Below are positions 8,290 to 18,208 of a DNA stretch of 42,428 nucleotides, piece by piece (positions within the stretch are counted from its first letter, which is position 1; every line of letters begins with the position of its first letter). The position numbers and the translations under genes were made by a program. The notes beneath the pieces are model-generated. The model saw only the letters and a program-made list of their open reading frames with translations. It had not been told where the DNA came from and ran no database searches. Source of the DNA: an uncultured Burkholderiales bacterium (lineage in GTDB: Bacteria > Pseudomonadota > Gammaproteobacteria > Burkholderiales > Thiobacillaceae); assembly GCA_937949525.1 (NCBI GenBank), contig CALEDT010000004.1, positions 1 through 42,428 of the forward strand, in the 5' to 3' direction.

Positions 8290-11200
8290 TCAACTTGAGA
8301 TGGCGTCGGCGCCGGTTCCATCGGGTGGCGGCGAGCCGAAGCCGCCGCCACCGGGTGTTTGCAGCACGAACAGATCGCCCGGACGCAGTTCGAACTCGGC
8401 CATGCCGGCGATGGCCTCGATGCGTCCGTCGGCGCGCTCGATCCATTGCCGGCCGGGCATGCCCGGCTCGCCGCCGGCCAGACCGAACGGTGCGACGTCG
8501 CGCCGCAGTGCCAGCAGGTTGGCGCGCATCGGCGCCAGAAAACGCAGATGCCGCTCGATGCCGTCACCGCCGCGATGGCGGCCGCGCCCGCCCGAGCCGC
8601 GACGCACGGCGAAGCGCTCGACCCGCACCGGATATTGTCGTTCCAGCACCTCGACGTCGGTCAGGCGCGAATTGGTCATGTGCGTATGCACCGCATCGGC
8701 GCCATCGAAGCCCGGCCCTGCGCCGGCGCCACCGCACACCGTTTCGTAATACTGCCGCTGGCCGTCGCCAAAACTGAAGTTGTTCATGCTGCCCTGGCTG
8801 GCGGCGAGCGCGCCCAACGCGCCGTACAACGCGTCCACCACGTTCTGCGAGGTCTCGACGTTGCCGGCGACGACCGCCGCGGGCGGTGCCGGATCGAGCA
8901 GGCTGTCGGCGGGCAGGTGGATGTGCAGAGGCCGCAGCACGCCGGCATTGAGCGGGATGTCGGCATCGATCAGGGTACGGAACACGTACAGCACGGCCGA
9001 ATGCGTGATCGCGGCCGGCGCGTTCAGGTTGCCGGGCAGGCGCGGCGAAGTGCCGGCAAGGTCGATGACCGCGCGCCCGGCGGCGGCATCGATGCGCACA
9101 CGCACGCGGATCACCGCGGCGTCGCTTGCCGCTTGATCGGGCAGGGCATCCAGCGGCAACGTGAATTCGCCGTCGCGCAAACGGGGCAGCAGGTGTTTGA
9201 CCGCGGCTTCCGCGTTGTCCTGCACGTACCCCATGTAGGCCAGCACCGCGTCCGTGCCGACTTCCGCTTCCAGCGCGCGCAACGCCGCGATGCCCAGGGT
9301 GTTGGCGGCGACCTGTGCGCGCAGGTCGGCGAGGTTCTGCTGTGGGTTGCGCGCGCCGGTGCCACGCGCATCGCCGGCCAGCCAGCGCAGCACCTCGGTA
9401 TCCAGAAACCGGCCGTCGCGCACCAGCAGCAGGCCGTCGCTGAGGCAGCCCTCCTCGTCGATGTGTCGGCTGCGCGCCGGCATGGAACCCGGGCTGATGC
9501 CGCCGATATCGGCATGGTGCGCGCGGCTGGCGACGCAATAGCGCAGCGTCGTGCCGGCGGCGTCGAACACCGGTGTGACCACGGTGATGTCCGGCAGATG
9601 CGTACCGCCGGCGTAAGGCGAGTTGGTCAACCAGCTATCGCCGGGTTGCAGACGGTCGCCGACCCGGCCCAGCAGCGCGCGCACGGCATCGCCCATGCTG
9701 CCCAGGTGCACGGGGATGTGCGGCGCGTTGGCGATCAGGCTGCCGGCGGCGTCGAACAGCGCGCAGGAGAAATCCAGACGCTCGCGGATGTTCACCGAGC
9801 GCGCGCCGTTCTGCAGTGCGCGCCCCATGTCCTCGGCGATGCTCATGAAGCGCCGGTTGAACAGCGTCAGCCAGGCGGGATCCATGCGCGCCGGATCCGG
9901 CCGGCGTGCGACGATGGCGTGCGGACGCAGCAGCAGATCGCCGCGCGTCGTGCGTTGCAGCGTCCAACCGGGCTCCAGCACCACGGTGGACCCGGCCTCG
10001 ACGATCAGCGCCGGCCCATGCAGTGTCTGACTGCCGGCCAGATGTTCGCGCCGATAGACCGGGGTGTCGTGCCAGGCGTCCAGGAAATACACGGCGTGGC
10101 GGGCGACCGGCTGGGCGGCGATGGATGGGGCATCGTCCTGGTTCACCGTTTCCCCGCCGCCGGTCACGCGCTCGCATTCCAGCGCCACGCAGATCAGCGT
10201 GCGGTCGACATCGGCGAAGCCGAAGCGGGCGCGGTGTTGCGCGTGGAATTCGGCCGCCGGCTCGATGCCCGGTCGCCAACCGACGCTGAGCACGCTGTCG
10301 GCGCCGTCGTACCGCAGCAGCAGACGCAGTTCGGCGCCACGGTGTCGTTCGGCGATCGCATGCAGACGCGGCTGGCAGTCGGCCAGCGGCTGTTCGATGG
10401 CGATCTGCGTCAGCTCGCGCCGTTCCGCCAGGCCGATGCCGAAGGCCGACAGCACGGCGGCGAAAGGCGAGATCAGCACCTCGCCGATGCCCAGCCGGCC
10501 GGCCACCGCGCAGACATGCTGGCCGCCGGCGCCGCCGAAGCCCACCAGCGTGAAACGCGCCGGATCCACGCCGCGCGCCAGCGTGATGTGGCGGATGGCG
10601 TCGGCCATGTGTTCGACCGCAATGTCGAGAAAGCTCCCGGCCAGCCGCTCCGGCGTGTAATCCAGACCCAGACGGGCATCGATCTCGGCGGCGAGCGCGG
10701 CGAAGCCGGCGCGCGCCGCGTCGATGTCGAGCGGCTGGTCGCCGCTGGCGCCGAATACCGGCGGAAACCACTCCGGGCGCAGCCGGCCGAGCACGACGTT
10801 GGCATCGGTGACGGTGAGCGGGCCGCCGCGCCGGTAGCAGGCGGGGCCGGGCAGGGCGCCGGCCGATTGCGGTCCCGCCAGCAGGCGTTCGCCGTCGAAG
10901 CGCAGGATCGAGCCGCCGCCGGCCGCCACGGTGTGGACGCCGAGCATGGGCACGCGCACACGATGCCCGGCGACGCGGGTGTCCAGCGTGCGCTCGAACT
11001 CGCCGGCATACAGCGATACGTCGGTGGATGTGCCGCCCATGTCGAAGCCGATCAGGTGCGTGCGTCCCGCCGCCCGCCCGACCTTGACCATGCCGATCAG
11101 GCCGCCGGCGGGACCGGACAAGACGCTGTCCTTGCCGCGGAAGTCAGCCGCCGCGACCAGGCCGCCGTTGGATTGCATGAACTCCAGCGTGGTGCCGGCC

Positions 11201-11898
11201 GGCAGCGCGTCGGCCACCTGATCGACATAGCGGCGCAACGGCGGCGACAGCGTGGCGTCGAGCACGGCGGTCTCGGCGCGCGGCACGAAGCGGATCAACG
11301 GGCTGACCTGATGCGACAGACTGACCTGCGCGAAGCCGGCGGCGCGCGCGATGGCGCCGGCGCGCAGCTCGTGCGCCGGGTTGATCCAGGCGTGCAGGAA
11401 AGCGATGGCGCAGGCGCCGTAACCGTCCCGGCGTGCATCGGCGAGTGCCTGCGCCAGGGCGGCTTCATCGAGCGGTACCAGCACGGCGCCCTCGGCCGTG
11501 ATCCGCTCCACCGCCTCCAGCACGCGCGCATGCAGCGGCGCGGGTTTGCGGATGTCCAGCGCGAAGATATCCGGGCGCGCCTGGTCGCCGATCTCCAGCG
11601 CATCGGCGAAACCGGCGCTGACCACCAGCAAGGTCGGTTCGCCGCTGTGGGTCAGCAGCGCGTTGGTGCCGACGGTGGTGCCCATCTTCACCGCAGCGAT
11701 GGCCCCGCTCGGCAGCGGCGCGTCGGCGGCCAGTCCGAGCAGTTCGCGCATGCCGGCGATGGCGGCGTCGCGATACCGGCCGGGGTTCTCGGACAGCAGT
11801 TTGCGCTGCGTCAGGCGGCCGTCCGGCGCGCGCGCGACGATGTCGGTGAACGTACCGCCGCGGTCGACCCAGAACTGCCAGCCCGCTTCAGGTGGCAT
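8290..11898 (-). CDS. oplAH: 5-oxoprolinase (ATP-hydrolysing), HyuA-HyuB fusion
   Basis: The enzyme hydrolyses 5-oxo-L-proline (pyroglutamate) to glutamate using ATP, salvaging a spontaneous or gamma-glutamyl-cycle product. At 1202 residues it is a full-length fusion. The N-terminal HyuA half (about 1-660) has the actin-like phosphate motifs [11 protein letters not shown] near residue 11 and [12 protein letters not shown] near 285, and a GFGGAGGQH motif. The C-terminal HyuB half begins near [13 protein letters not shown] and ends with the Gly-rich TPGGGGFG. Hydantoinase or acetone-carboxylase activity is less likely because both halves are fused in the oxoprolinase manner. It starts 12 bases after the HDOD gene stop, so the two are probably co-transcribed. 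Confidence 0.9.
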   Translation of the reverse strand: MPPEAGWQFWVDRGGTFTDIVARAPDGRLTQRKLLSENPGRYRDAAIAGMRELLGLAADAPLPSGAIAAVKMGTTVGTNALLTHSGEPTLLVVSAGFADALEIGDQARPDIFALDIRKPAPLHARVLEAVERITAEGAVLVPLDEAALAQALADARRDGYGACAIAFLHAWINPAHELRAGAIARAAGFAQVSLSHQVSPLIRFVPRAETAVLDATLSPPLRRYVDQVADALPAGTTLEFMQSNGGLVAAADFRGKDSVLSGPAGGLIGMVKVGRAAGRTHLIGFDMGGTSTDVSLYAGEFERTLDTRVAGHRVRVPMLGVHTVAAGGGSILRFDGERLLAGPQSAGALPGPACYRRGGPLTVTDANVVLGRLRPEWFPPVFGASGDQPLDIDAARAGFAALAAEIDARLGLDYTPERLAGSFLDIAVEHMADAIRHITLARGVDPARFTLVGFGGAGGQHVCAVAGRLGIGEVLISPFAAVLSAFGIGLAERRELTQIAIEQPLADCQPRLHAIAERHRGAELRLLLRYDGADSVLSVGWRPGIEPAAEFHAQHRARFGFADVDRTLICVALECERVTGGGETVNQDDAPSIAAQPVARHAVYFLDAWHDTPVYRREHLAGSQTLHGPALIVEAGSTVVLEPGWTLQRTTRGDLLLRPHAIVARRPDPARMDPAWLTLFNRRFMSIAEDMGRALQNGARSVNIRERLDFSCALFDAAGSLIANAPHIPVHLGSMGDAVRALLGRVGDRLQPGDSWLTNSPYAGGTHLPDITVVTPVFDAAGTTLRYCVASRAHHADIGGISPGSMPARSRHIDEEGCLSDGLLLVRDGRFLDTEVLRWLAGDARGTGARNPQQNLADLRAQVAANTLGIAALRALEAEVGTDAVLAYMGYVQDNAEAAVKHLLPRLRDGEFTLPLDALPDQAASDAAVIRVRVRIDAAAGRAVIDLAGTSPRLPGNLNAPAAITHSAVLYVFRTLIDADIPLNAGVLRPLHIHLPADSLLDPAPPAAVVAGNVETSQNVVDALYGALGALAASQGSMNNFSFGDGQRQYYETVCGGAGAGPGFDGADAVHTHMTNSRLTDVEVLERQYPVRVERFAVRRGSGGRGRHRGGDGIERHLRFLAPMRANLLALRRDVAPFGLAGGEPGMPGRQWIERADGRIEAIAGMAEFELRPGDLFVLQTPGGGGFGSPPPDGTGADAISS

Positions 11899-11910
11899 GC
11901 ACCGCGGGCT

Positions 11911-12750
11911 TCACAGGCCCGAGTCGTCCAGCATCTCGCGCGCGTCGCGCGACAGTTCATCGACCGCCTCGGCATCGAGCATCAGATGGCTCATGGTCGC
12001 GGCGCCGAGTTTGTCCCATTCGGCATCCCCGGCCAGGCGCGCGTGACTGTTCTCGATGTGCCCCGCGAGCAGGCCGAGCGCGATCAGGTTCATGGCCTGA
12101 CCCGACAGCGTCGAGCTGAATGCGTCCAGGTCATGGTGCGCACCGATGGCCACGCGCAAGTGTTCCGGCAGATGCCAGTTGCCGGCCAGCAGCGCGCCGA
12201 CCACGGCATGATTGGTGGCGTGGCGCGCATCCTCCACGTCGGTGAATGCGCGCACCGCCTCGGCGTTGGCCAGGCGCAGCGTCTCGCGGTAGTCGGCGAA
12301 GCGCTGCATCAGCAACGGGATGCCGCAATTCTGGAACAGGCCGAACAGGTGCGCGTCCTCGCGGCTGGCGCAGCCCAGTTGCTTGGCCAGATAGGCGGCC
12401 ACCAGCGCCGAGCGCGCGGCCCCTTCCCAGAAACGCTCCAGACCCTGCGCCGGCACGGCGTTGCGCAGCGCCAGGCCGGTGACCAGCGCGGCGACGTTGG
12501 TCATGCCCAGCATGTTCACCGCCTGGTCGATCGCGGTCACCTGACGGCGCAGGCCGTACAACGGCGAATTGACGGTCTTCACCACTGCGGCGGCGAGCGC
12601 CACGTCGCCGGCGATCAGGCCGGCCACGCGCTTGAGATCGGGCTCGGGCCGGCTGCGTTCTTCCATCACCGCCGTCACCACGGTCGGGCGCGGCGGGATC
12701 ACCACGCCCGCGAGCAGCTTGCGGGCCTCGTCTGCGCTCAGGTTGGCCAT
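11911..12750 (-). CDS. HDOD-domain protein
   Basis: HDOD domains are catalytically degenerate relatives of HD phosphohydrolases, found in bacterial signalling proteins. The 279-residue protein is almost entirely one HDOD domain: PPRPTVVTAVMEE, then AGDVALAAAVVKTVNSPLYG and ITxIDQAVNMLGM-type helices, with the family NSPLYG motif near residue 70. No receiver, GGDEF, EAL or kinase domain is attached. The ATG at 12750 follows GAGGAGA. It precedes the 5-oxoprolinase gene in a tight pair, but the family gives no reason to link it to pyroglutamate. It may instead belong with the chemotaxis receptor further downstream. The function is unknown. Confidence 0.85.
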   Translation of the reverse strand: MANLSADEARKLLAGVVIPPRPTVVTAVMEERSRPEPDLKRVAGLIAGDVALAAAVVKTVNSPLYGLRRQVTAIDQAVNMLGMTNVAALVTGLALRNAVPAQGLERFWEGAARSALVAAYLAKQLGCASREDAHLFGLFQNCGIPLLMQRFADYRETLRLANAEAVRAFTDVEDARHATNHAVVGALLAGNWHLPEHLRVAIGAHHDLDAFSSTLSGQAMNLIALGLLAGHIENSHARLAGDAEWDKLGAATMSHLMLDAEAVDELSRDAREMLDDSGL

Positions 12751-12826
12751 TGCTTGTCTCCTCGCGAAACATCGGCGTGCATCCGCCGGATCCTCGTCTC
12801 GATCGGCACGCGTGCGACAAACGCGC

Positions 12827-13651
12827 TCAAATTCCGCGCAGCAGCTCGTTGATGCCCACCTTGCTCAAGGTTTTTTCGTCTACCTTCTTGACGATGACCG
12901 CACAGTACAGGCTGTACTTGCCGTCCTTGGACGGCAGGTTGCCGGAGACCACGACCGAACCCGCCGGCACGCGGCCGTAGTGGATTTCGCCGGATTCGCG
13001 ATCGTAGATGCGGGTCGACTGGCCGATGTAGACGCCCATGGAGATGACGCTGTTGTCCTCGACCACGACGCCCTCGACCACCTCCGAACGCGCGCCGATG
13101 AAGCAATTGTCGCCGATGATGGTGGGGCCGGCCTGCACCGGCTCCAGCACGCCGCCGATGCCGACGCCGCCGGACAGATGCACGTTCTTGCCGATCTGCG
13201 CGCAGGAGCCGACCGTCGCCCAGGTGTCGACCATGGTGCCCTCGTCGACATAGGCGCCGATGTTGACGTAAGAGGGCATCAGCACCACGTTGCGGGCGAT
13301 GTACGCGCCCTTGCGCGCCGCCGCCGGTGGCACCACGCGGAAGCCGCCCTCGCGGAAGTCGCGGCTGTTGTAGTCGGCGAACTTGGACGGCACCTTGTCG
13401 TAATAGTTGGTGAAGCCGCCCTTGATGAAGGCGTTGTCCTCCAGCCGGAACGACAGCAGCACCGCCTTCTTGATCCACTGGTGCGTCACCCAGGTCTGTC
13501 CTTCCACCCGCTCGGCGACACGCAACTGGCCCCCATCGAGCAGGTCGATCACCGCCATGACCGCGTCCTTGAGCTTGGGCTCGACGTTGCGCGGCGTGAT
13601 TTCGGCGCGGCGCTCGAAGGCTTCCTCGATGATGGCTTGCAGTTCCTGCAT
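12827..13651 (-). CDS. dapD: DapD, tetrahydrodipicolinate N-succinyltransferase
   Basis: DapD transfers succinyl from succinyl-CoA to tetrahydrodipicolinate in the succinylase branch of lysine and diaminopimelate synthesis. The 274-residue length is typical. A helical N-terminal region is followed by the left-handed beta helix of hexapeptide repeats (about 100-240), with conserved stretches [20 protein letters not shown] and [20 protein letters not shown]. The ATG at 13651 follows AAGGAC. It lies in the same direction as dapC, with one small gene between, so two consecutive steps of the pathway are grouped here. Confidence 0.97.
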   Translation of the reverse strand: MQELQAIIEEAFERRAEITPRNVEPKLKDAVMAVIDLLDGGQLRVAERVEGQTWVTHQWIKKAVLLSFRLEDNAFIKGGFTNYYDKVPSKFADYNSRDFREGGFRVVPPAAARKGAYIARNVVLMPSYVNIGAYVDEGTMVDTWATVGSCAQIGKNVHLSGGVGIGGVLEPVQAGPTIIGDNCFIGARSEVVEGVVVEDNSVISMGVYIGQSTRIYDRESGEIHYGRVPAGSVVVSGNLPSKDGKYSLYCAVIVKKVDEKTLSKVGINELLRGI

Positions 13652-13679
13652 GAGATTGTCCTTTAAGAAAATTATCTAA

Positions 13680-13961
13680 CTAGTCGATTCTACAAAAGGT
13701 TCTTGGCGAAGCGTAGGCTTTGACCGTGTGGATGTCCGGATGCGCGCGCAGCTTCTCCACGATGCGCAGGTGTTCGGCATCGTCGACCGAACTGCCGAAC
13801 ATGATCTCCACCAGCCCATCCGGATAGCCCTGGGCATGCACCACTTCGACACTTTCATGCCGGAGCAGCGCATCCAGCGCCAGCGCGGCGGGCGCGGGCG
13901 AGGTGGCGTGGACACTCGGGGCGGACAGCAACAGCGCGGCGGACAGGGTCAAGGCTTTCAT
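13680..13961 (-). CDS. Small exported protein between dapC and dapD
   Basis: The family is not recognised. The 93-residue product starts MKALTLSAALLLSAPSVHAT, a clear signal peptide with cleavage after VHA. The mature part is about 74 residues, with short alternating helices and strands (VEVVHAQGYPDGLVEIMFGS, then DDAEHLRIVEKLRAHPDIHTV). It resembles a small ferredoxin-like fold in pattern only. Its ATG overlaps the dapC stop as ATGA (13958-13961) and is preceded by AGGAGA, so it is translationally coupled to dapC. The codon periodicity, ribosome-binding site and coupling support a real gene. Its placement inside a lysine cluster despite an exported product is odd. Confidence 0.8.
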   Translation of the reverse strand: MKALTLSAALLLSAPSVHATSPAPAALALDALLRHESVEVVHAQGYPDGLVEIMFGSSVDDAEHLRIVEKLRAHPDIHTVKAYASPRTFCRID

Positions 13962-15151
13962 CCGCGTTCTCCTACGAAATCGACGATGCGACGCGCGGCC
14001 TCGATGCAGGCATCGAGACTTTCGACCAGGGCGATGCGCACGTAACCCTGGCCGGGGTTCATGCCTTTGGCATCGCGCGCCAGGAACGAGCCTGGCAGCA
14101 CAGTGACATGGTGTTGACGATAAAGCTCCAGCGCGAACGCGGCATCGTCGCCGCCCGGCACGCGCGCCCACAGGTAGAACGCGGCATCGGGCGGGTCGAA
14201 CGCCAGCGCCTCACGTAGCATCGGCACGACGGCGGCGAACTTGTCACGGTACTGCCGGCGGTTGTCGGCGACGTGTGCCTCGTCGCGCCAAGCGGCCGCC
14301 GATGCGGCCTGCACCACCGGATTCATGGCGCTGCCGTGGTAGGTACGATAGAGCAGAAAATCGCGGATCAACGCCGCGTCGCCGGCGACGAAGCCGGAAC
14401 GCAGCCCCGGCACGTTGGAGCGCTTGGACAGGCTGTTGAACACCACCAGGCGGTCGAGGCCGCGCCCCAGCGCGCGCGCCGCGGCCAGCGCGCCCAACGG
14501 CGGTGCGGCTTCGTCCGGATAGATTTCGGAATAGCACTCGTCCGCGGCGATGATGAAGCCATGGCGTTCGGCCAGTTCGAACACCTCCCGCCAGGCATCG
14601 AGATCCATGACCTTGCCGGTGGGGTTGCCGGGCGAACAGACGTAGAGCAACTGCACCGTATCCCACAGGTCTTCCGGCACGCGGCCGAAGTCCATGCGAT
14701 AGCCGTTCTCCGGCAGCGTGTTGAGCAGATAGGGTTTGGCGCCGGCCAGCAACGCGGCGCCCTCGTAGATCTGGTAGAACGGGTTGGGCATCAGCACGCG
14801 CTTGACGTGCCTGCTCTGGTCGACGGCCGCCTGCGCGAACGCGAACAGCGCCTCGCGGCTGCCGTTCACCGGCAGCACCTGGGTCGCGGCATCGAGCTCG
14901 ACGCCGTGGCGCGCGCGACACCAGTCGGCGATCGTGCGGCGCAGTTCCTCGCCGCCCTGGGTCGCGGGATAATGCGCCAGATCGGAGAGATGGTCGGTCA
15001 GCGCCTGGCGGATGAACGCCGGTGTCGCGTGCCGGGGCTCGCCGATGGACAGATTGATGGCGCTGACATCCGCGCGCGGATCGACGCCGGCGAACAGGTC
15101 GCGCAGCTTCTGGAACGGATAGGGCTGCAGCAGTTTGAGGCGCGGATTCAT
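13958..15151 (-). CDS. dapC: DapC, succinyldiaminopimelate transaminase
   Basis: DapC is a PLP enzyme that makes N-succinyl-LL-2,6-diaminopimelate from the keto product of DapD, with glutamate as amino donor. The 397-residue protein is a class I aminotransferase. The N-terminal substrate segment INLSIGEPRHATP, the CSPGNPTGKV loop and the cofactor-lysine region NSLSKRSNVPGLRSGF are all present. The proteobacterial DapC type is favoured over general aspartate aminotransferases by the N-terminus (LKLLQPYPFQKLRDLF) and by dapD downstream. It is the first gene of the dapC - small protein - dapD set and diverges from the EamA transporter gene. Confidence 0.92.
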   Translation of the reverse strand: MNPRLKLLQPYPFQKLRDLFAGVDPRADVSAINLSIGEPRHATPAFIRQALTDHLSDLAHYPATQGGEELRRTIADWCRARHGVELDAATQVLPVNGSREALFAFAQAAVDQSRHVKRVLMPNPFYQIYEGAALLAGAKPYLLNTLPENGYRMDFGRVPEDLWDTVQLLYVCSPGNPTGKVMDLDAWREVFELAERHGFIIAADECYSEIYPDEAAPPLGALAAARALGRGLDRLVVFNSLSKRSNVPGLRSGFVAGDAALIRDFLLYRTYHGSAMNPVVQAASAAAWRDEAHVADNRRQYRDKFAAVVPMLREALAFDPPDAAFYLWARVPGGDDAAFALELYRQHHVTVLPGSFLARDAKGMNPGQGYVRIALVESLDACIEAARRIVDFVGERG

Positions 15152-15334
15152 GGAGCCAGGTTACGCTTGCACAAGGGTTGGCCGGTGCCGATCGCCGTCC
15201 GTCGCGGCTGCGGGGATGACCGGCACGAAGGGCGCTGATTATCCTTGATCCGCCGGCTCCATGAACAGAGCCGCTTGGACTACCACGCCCCACCTGATCC
15301 GTACCTGCCACCCAACCAAGGATTGCACGACGTC

Positions 15335-16213
15335 ATGCCCCATACCCGCTGGCTGGCTCCGCTCGGCCTGGTGATCGCGGCCACCACCTGGGGCCTGATC
15401 TGGTATCCCTATCGGCTGTTGCAGGAGGCCGGCATCGCCGGCAGCGTCGCTTCGCTGCTGACCTATTGCGCCGGGCTGCCGGTGCTGCTGGTGCTGGCCA
15501 TGCGCACGCGCATCGCCGACCCGGCGGAACGGCGCTGGCTGCTGGCGCTGGCCCTGTCCGCCGGCTGGACCAATCTGGCTTATGTGCTGGCGGTGATCCA
15601 CGGCGAGATCATGCGCGTGATGCTGCTGTTCTATCTGGCGCCGCTGTGGACCGTGGTGTTCGCGCGCGTCCTGCTGGGCGAGCGGGTCGGCTGGCGCGGC
15701 GCGCCGGTGATCCTGCTGTCGCTGGTGGGGGCCTGGATCATGCTGGCGGGCGGCGGTGGTCTGCCGCTGCCGCGTTCCGCCGCGGAGTGGCTGGCGTTGT
15801 CCGCCGGCATGGGCTTCGCGCTGGCCAACGTGGTCACCCGCCGGGTGCGTTCGGCGCCCATCGCATTGCGGTCGCTGTGGGTGTTCGCCGGGGTTGCCGT
15901 GGTGTCGACCGTCTATGCCACCGCCGAAGGGCATACGCCGCACGTGGTCGGCGCGCTCGATGGCTGGGGCTGGAGCCTGGTCGTGTTCACCGGCGCGCTG
16001 CTGCTGTTGGCGACCTTCACCGTGCAGTACGGCCTGGCTCACACACCCGCCAACCAGGCCGTGGTCATCCTGCTCAGCGAACTGGTGGTGGCCGCCGTGG
16101 CGGCACGTCTGCTGGCCGGGGAACGCATGAGCGCGGAGGAGTGGCTGGGCGGCGGCATGATCGTCGCGGCGACGCTGTTTTCCGGACTGCTGCAGACGGA
16201 GGAGAAGTCATGA
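15335..16213 (+). CDS. EamA-family (DMT) transporter
   Basis: This inner-membrane protein has about ten transmembrane helices in two EamA repeats, the drug/metabolite transporter fold that mostly exports amino acids or other metabolites. From the ATG at 15335 it has 292 residues. An early helix (GLVIAATTWGLIWYPYRLL) carries the family's conserved Trp-Gly start, and the second repeat has ANQAVVILLSELVVAA near the end. I chose MPHTRW as the start because the 30 residues before it in the open frame are polar and unlike the family. The substrate is unknown. The stop overlaps the next gene's ATG, so the two are coupled. It diverges from dapC, but a lysine link is only suggestive. Confidence 0.85.
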   Translation: MPHTRWLAPLGLVIAATTWGLIWYPYRLLQEAGIAGSVASLLTYCAGLPVLLVLAMRTRIADPAERRWLLALALSAGWTNLAYVLAVIHGEIMRVMLLFYLAPLWTVVFARVLLGERVGWRGAPVILLSLVGAWIMLAGGGGLPLPRSAAEWLALSAGMGFALANVVTRRVRSAPIALRSLWVFAGVAVVSTVYATAEGHTPHVVGALDGWGWSLVVFTGALLLLATFTVQYGLAHTPANQAVVILLSELVVAAVAARLLAGERMSAEEWLGGGMIVAATLFSGLLQTEEKS

Positions 16214-16599
16214 CCGGCGTGCATGCGCTGCTGCACGTGTCGCTGCTGATCGCCGACGTGGCGCGGTCGCGCGCGTTCTACGAGGGTGTGCTGGGTCTGC
16301 GCGCCAATCCGGCACGTCCGGCCATGGGTTTCGACGGCGTCTGGTACGACATCGGCGCCGCGCAGATCCATCTGCTGTGCCTGCCCAATCCCGATCCGGT
16401 GACGGGCCGGCCGGCATATGGTGGCCGTGACCGCCATGTGGCGCTGGCGGTATCCGACCTCACGGCGCTGCGCGCAAGGCTCGATGCGGCCGGCGTCGCC
16501 TACAGCCTGAGCCGGTCGGGTCGGCCGGCGTTGTTCGCGCGCGACCCGGACGGCAATGCGCTGGAGTTCGTCATGCACGGCCACCCCGCACCCGGCTGA
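16210..16599 (+). CDS. VOC-family (glyoxalase/bleomycin-resistance fold) protein
   Basis: This is a small cytoplasmic metal-dependent fold with two beta-alpha-beta-beta-beta modules. The 129-residue protein starts MTGVHALLHVSLLIADVARS; His9 is a likely metal ligand. It has FYEGVLGL in the first module, DRHVALAVSDL opening the second, and FARDPDGNALEFVMHG at the end, where the Glu is the usual last ligand. It could be a lyase, isomerase or dioxygenase, or bind a toxic compound; the fold alone does not decide. The ATG overlaps the stop of the EamA gene (ATGA at 16210-16213), so it is translated from the same message. Confidence 0.85.
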   Translation: MTGVHALLHVSLLIADVARSRAFYEGVLGLRANPARPAMGFDGVWYDIGAAQIHLLCLPNPDPVTGRPAYGGRDRHVALAVSDLTALRARLDAAGVAYSLSRSGRPALFARDPDGNALEFVMHGHPAPG

Positions 16600-16757
16600 A
16601 CCGGAATACGCGGATCATCACCCGGTTACCGACGTCGCGTCTTCTATGGCGGCGCGGATTGTGCAACCATGCCAGCCGACGAGACGGGCCGGCGGCGACA
16701 TCGGGCCGCGAGTGCCGGTGGTTTCGTTGCTTGCCCTCATTCCCGGCTGTCGATCTC

Positions 16758-17438
16758 ATGCCTCGTCATTTTGCCTTGTTGCCCGCGGCCGGCATCGGTT
16801 CGCGCATGGGGGTGGAACACCCCAAGCAGTATCTCGACCTGCATGGCCGGCCGATGCTGTGGCATACGATACGCGTGTTCGATACGCATCCGAGCATCGA
16901 ATGCGTGTACGTCGTGCGCTCAGCCGAAGACGCCTGGTGGCAGACCTGTGATTGGTCGCATTTCGCCAAACTGAGGCCCTTGACCTGCGGCGGCGAAAGC
17001 CGGGCGGAGAGCGTGCGCAACGGCCTGCGCGCCATCGCCGGCGAGGTTGCGGCGGACGACTGGATCCTGGTGCACGACGCAGCGCGCCCCTGTCTGACCC
17101 ATGCGCTGCTCGACCGTCTGCTCGACGAACTGGACGACGACGCCGTGGGTGGCATCCTCGCCGTGCCGGTCGCCGACACGCTCAAGCGTGCCGGCGCGGA
17201 TACGCGCATCGCCGCCACCGTGGCACGCGACGGATTGTGGGCGGCGCAGACGCCGCAGATGTTTCGCCACGCGCTGCTGCTGGACGCGCTGGAACGCGTC
17301 GGCACGGCGGTGACCGACGAAGCATCGGCGGTGGAGGCGCTGGGTCTTGCGCCGAAACTGGTGGCGAGCGACCTGACCAATTTGAAGGTCACCTATGCGC
17401 GTGATCTGGAACTCGCTGCACGCCTGCTGAAGGCCTGA
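16758..17438 (+). CDS. ispD: IspD, MEP cytidylyltransferase
   Basis: IspD makes CDP-methylerythritol from MEP and CTP, the third step of the non-mevalonate isoprenoid pathway. The 226-residue protein opens with the nucleotide-binding LPAAGIGSRMG, then PKQYLDLHGRPML. GGESRAESVRNGL, VHDAARPC and AQTPQMFRH are further family signatures. I chose the ATG at 16758 because the family begins a few residues before the LPAAGxGxRM motif and the upstream open frame is unrelated. In many gammaproteobacteria ispF follows ispD. Here ispF is absent, and a membrane hydrolase gene begins 7 bases after the stop. Confidence 0.97.
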   Translation: MPRHFALLPAAGIGSRMGVEHPKQYLDLHGRPMLWHTIRVFDTHPSIECVYVVRSAEDAWWQTCDWSHFAKLRPLTCGGESRAESVRNGLRAIAGEVAADDWILVHDAARPCLTHALLDRLLDELDDDAVGGILAVPVADTLKRAGADTRIAATVARDGLWAAQTPQMFRHALLLDALERVGTAVTDEASAVEALGLAPKLVASDLTNLKVTYARDLELAARLLKA

Positions 17439-17445
17439 GCCGGCC

Positions 17446-18204
17446 ATGTGGCGTGATCTGGGTGTGCCGGCCTTGTTCACCGTGCTGGTGGCGGCGTCGG
17501 TGGCATGGTGGGTGCCGCCCATCGCGCAGTGGCCGGCTTACCACGATTTCGCCGACCGGCGCGCCTGGCTGGGCGTGCCCAACTTCCTCGACGTGGTCTC
17601 CAACCTGGGTTTCCTGCTGGTGGCGCTGGCCGGCCTGCGCCTGCTGCTGGGGCCGCGCCGGCCGGTGTTCGCCGACGCGCGCGAGCGGCGCGCCTATCTG
17701 GCGTTCTTCACCGCGCTGGCGTTCGTCGCGCTGGCCTCGGCGTGGTATCACCTGGCGCCCGACGATGGCCGCCTGTTCTGGGACCGGTTGGGCATCGCCG
17801 TGGTGTTCATGGCCTGGGTGGCGACGCAGATCGCCGAGCGGGTCGGCCCACGTGTCGGTGCCGCGTTGCTGCCCTGGCTGGTGCTGGCGGGCGCCCTGTC
17901 GGTGATCCATTGGATACTGAGCGAGGCGCGCGGCGCCGGCGACTTGCGCGCCTATGGCATCGTCCATTTCCTGCCCATGCTGCTGGTGCCCTGGCTGATC
18001 TGGCGTCACCCGCCACGCTACACCCGGGGGCGTGAACCACTGGGGGTGCTGGCGCTGTATCTGGCGGCCATGGCGGCCGAGCAGTTGGACAAGGTGATCT
18101 ACGGCTGGGGCGGGTGGGTCAGCGGCCACACGCTGAAGCACCTGTTCGGTACGCTGGCGGCGGCCCTGGTGGTGCGCATGCTGGCGCGCCGGCAGCCGTT
18201 GTGA
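17446..18204 (+). CDS. CREST-superfamily membrane hydrolase, alkaline-ceramidase-like
   Basis: The 252-residue protein has about seven transmembrane helices and the metal site of the CREST superfamily (alkaline ceramidase, PAQR receptor, Per1). Visible residues are Ser98-x3-His102 (SAWYH), Asp113 (FWDRLG) and His228-x3-His232 (GHTLKH). The spacing from His102 to Asp113 equals that in human ACER3 as I remember it (His81, Asp92). An N-terminal VSNLGFLLVAL segment also fits the ceramidase group. It is probably a zinc-dependent amide hydrolase acting on a lipid. Few gammaproteobacteria make sphingolipids, so the substrate is open. It follows ispD closely and runs into relA with 4 bases between the stops. 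Confidence 0.75.
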   Translation: MWRDLGVPALFTVLVAASVAWWVPPIAQWPAYHDFADRRAWLGVPNFLDVVSNLGFLLVALAGLRLLLGPRRPVFADARERRAYLAFFTALAFVALASAWYHLAPDDGRLFWDRLGIAVVFMAWVATQIAERVGPRVGAALLPWLVLAGALSVIHWILSEARGAGDLRAYGIVHFLPMLLVPWLIWRHPPRYTRGREPLGVLALYLAAMAAEQLDKVIYGWGGWVSGHTLKHLFGTLAAALVVRMLARRQPL

Positions 18205-18208
18205 TGCG

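Noticed and set aside
8359-12852. 1497-residue open frame on the plus strand
   Set aside because: It is antisense to the 5-oxoprolinase and HDOD genes, which have clear family motifs; the frame is rich in His, Gln, Arg and Ala, as expected of a shadow.
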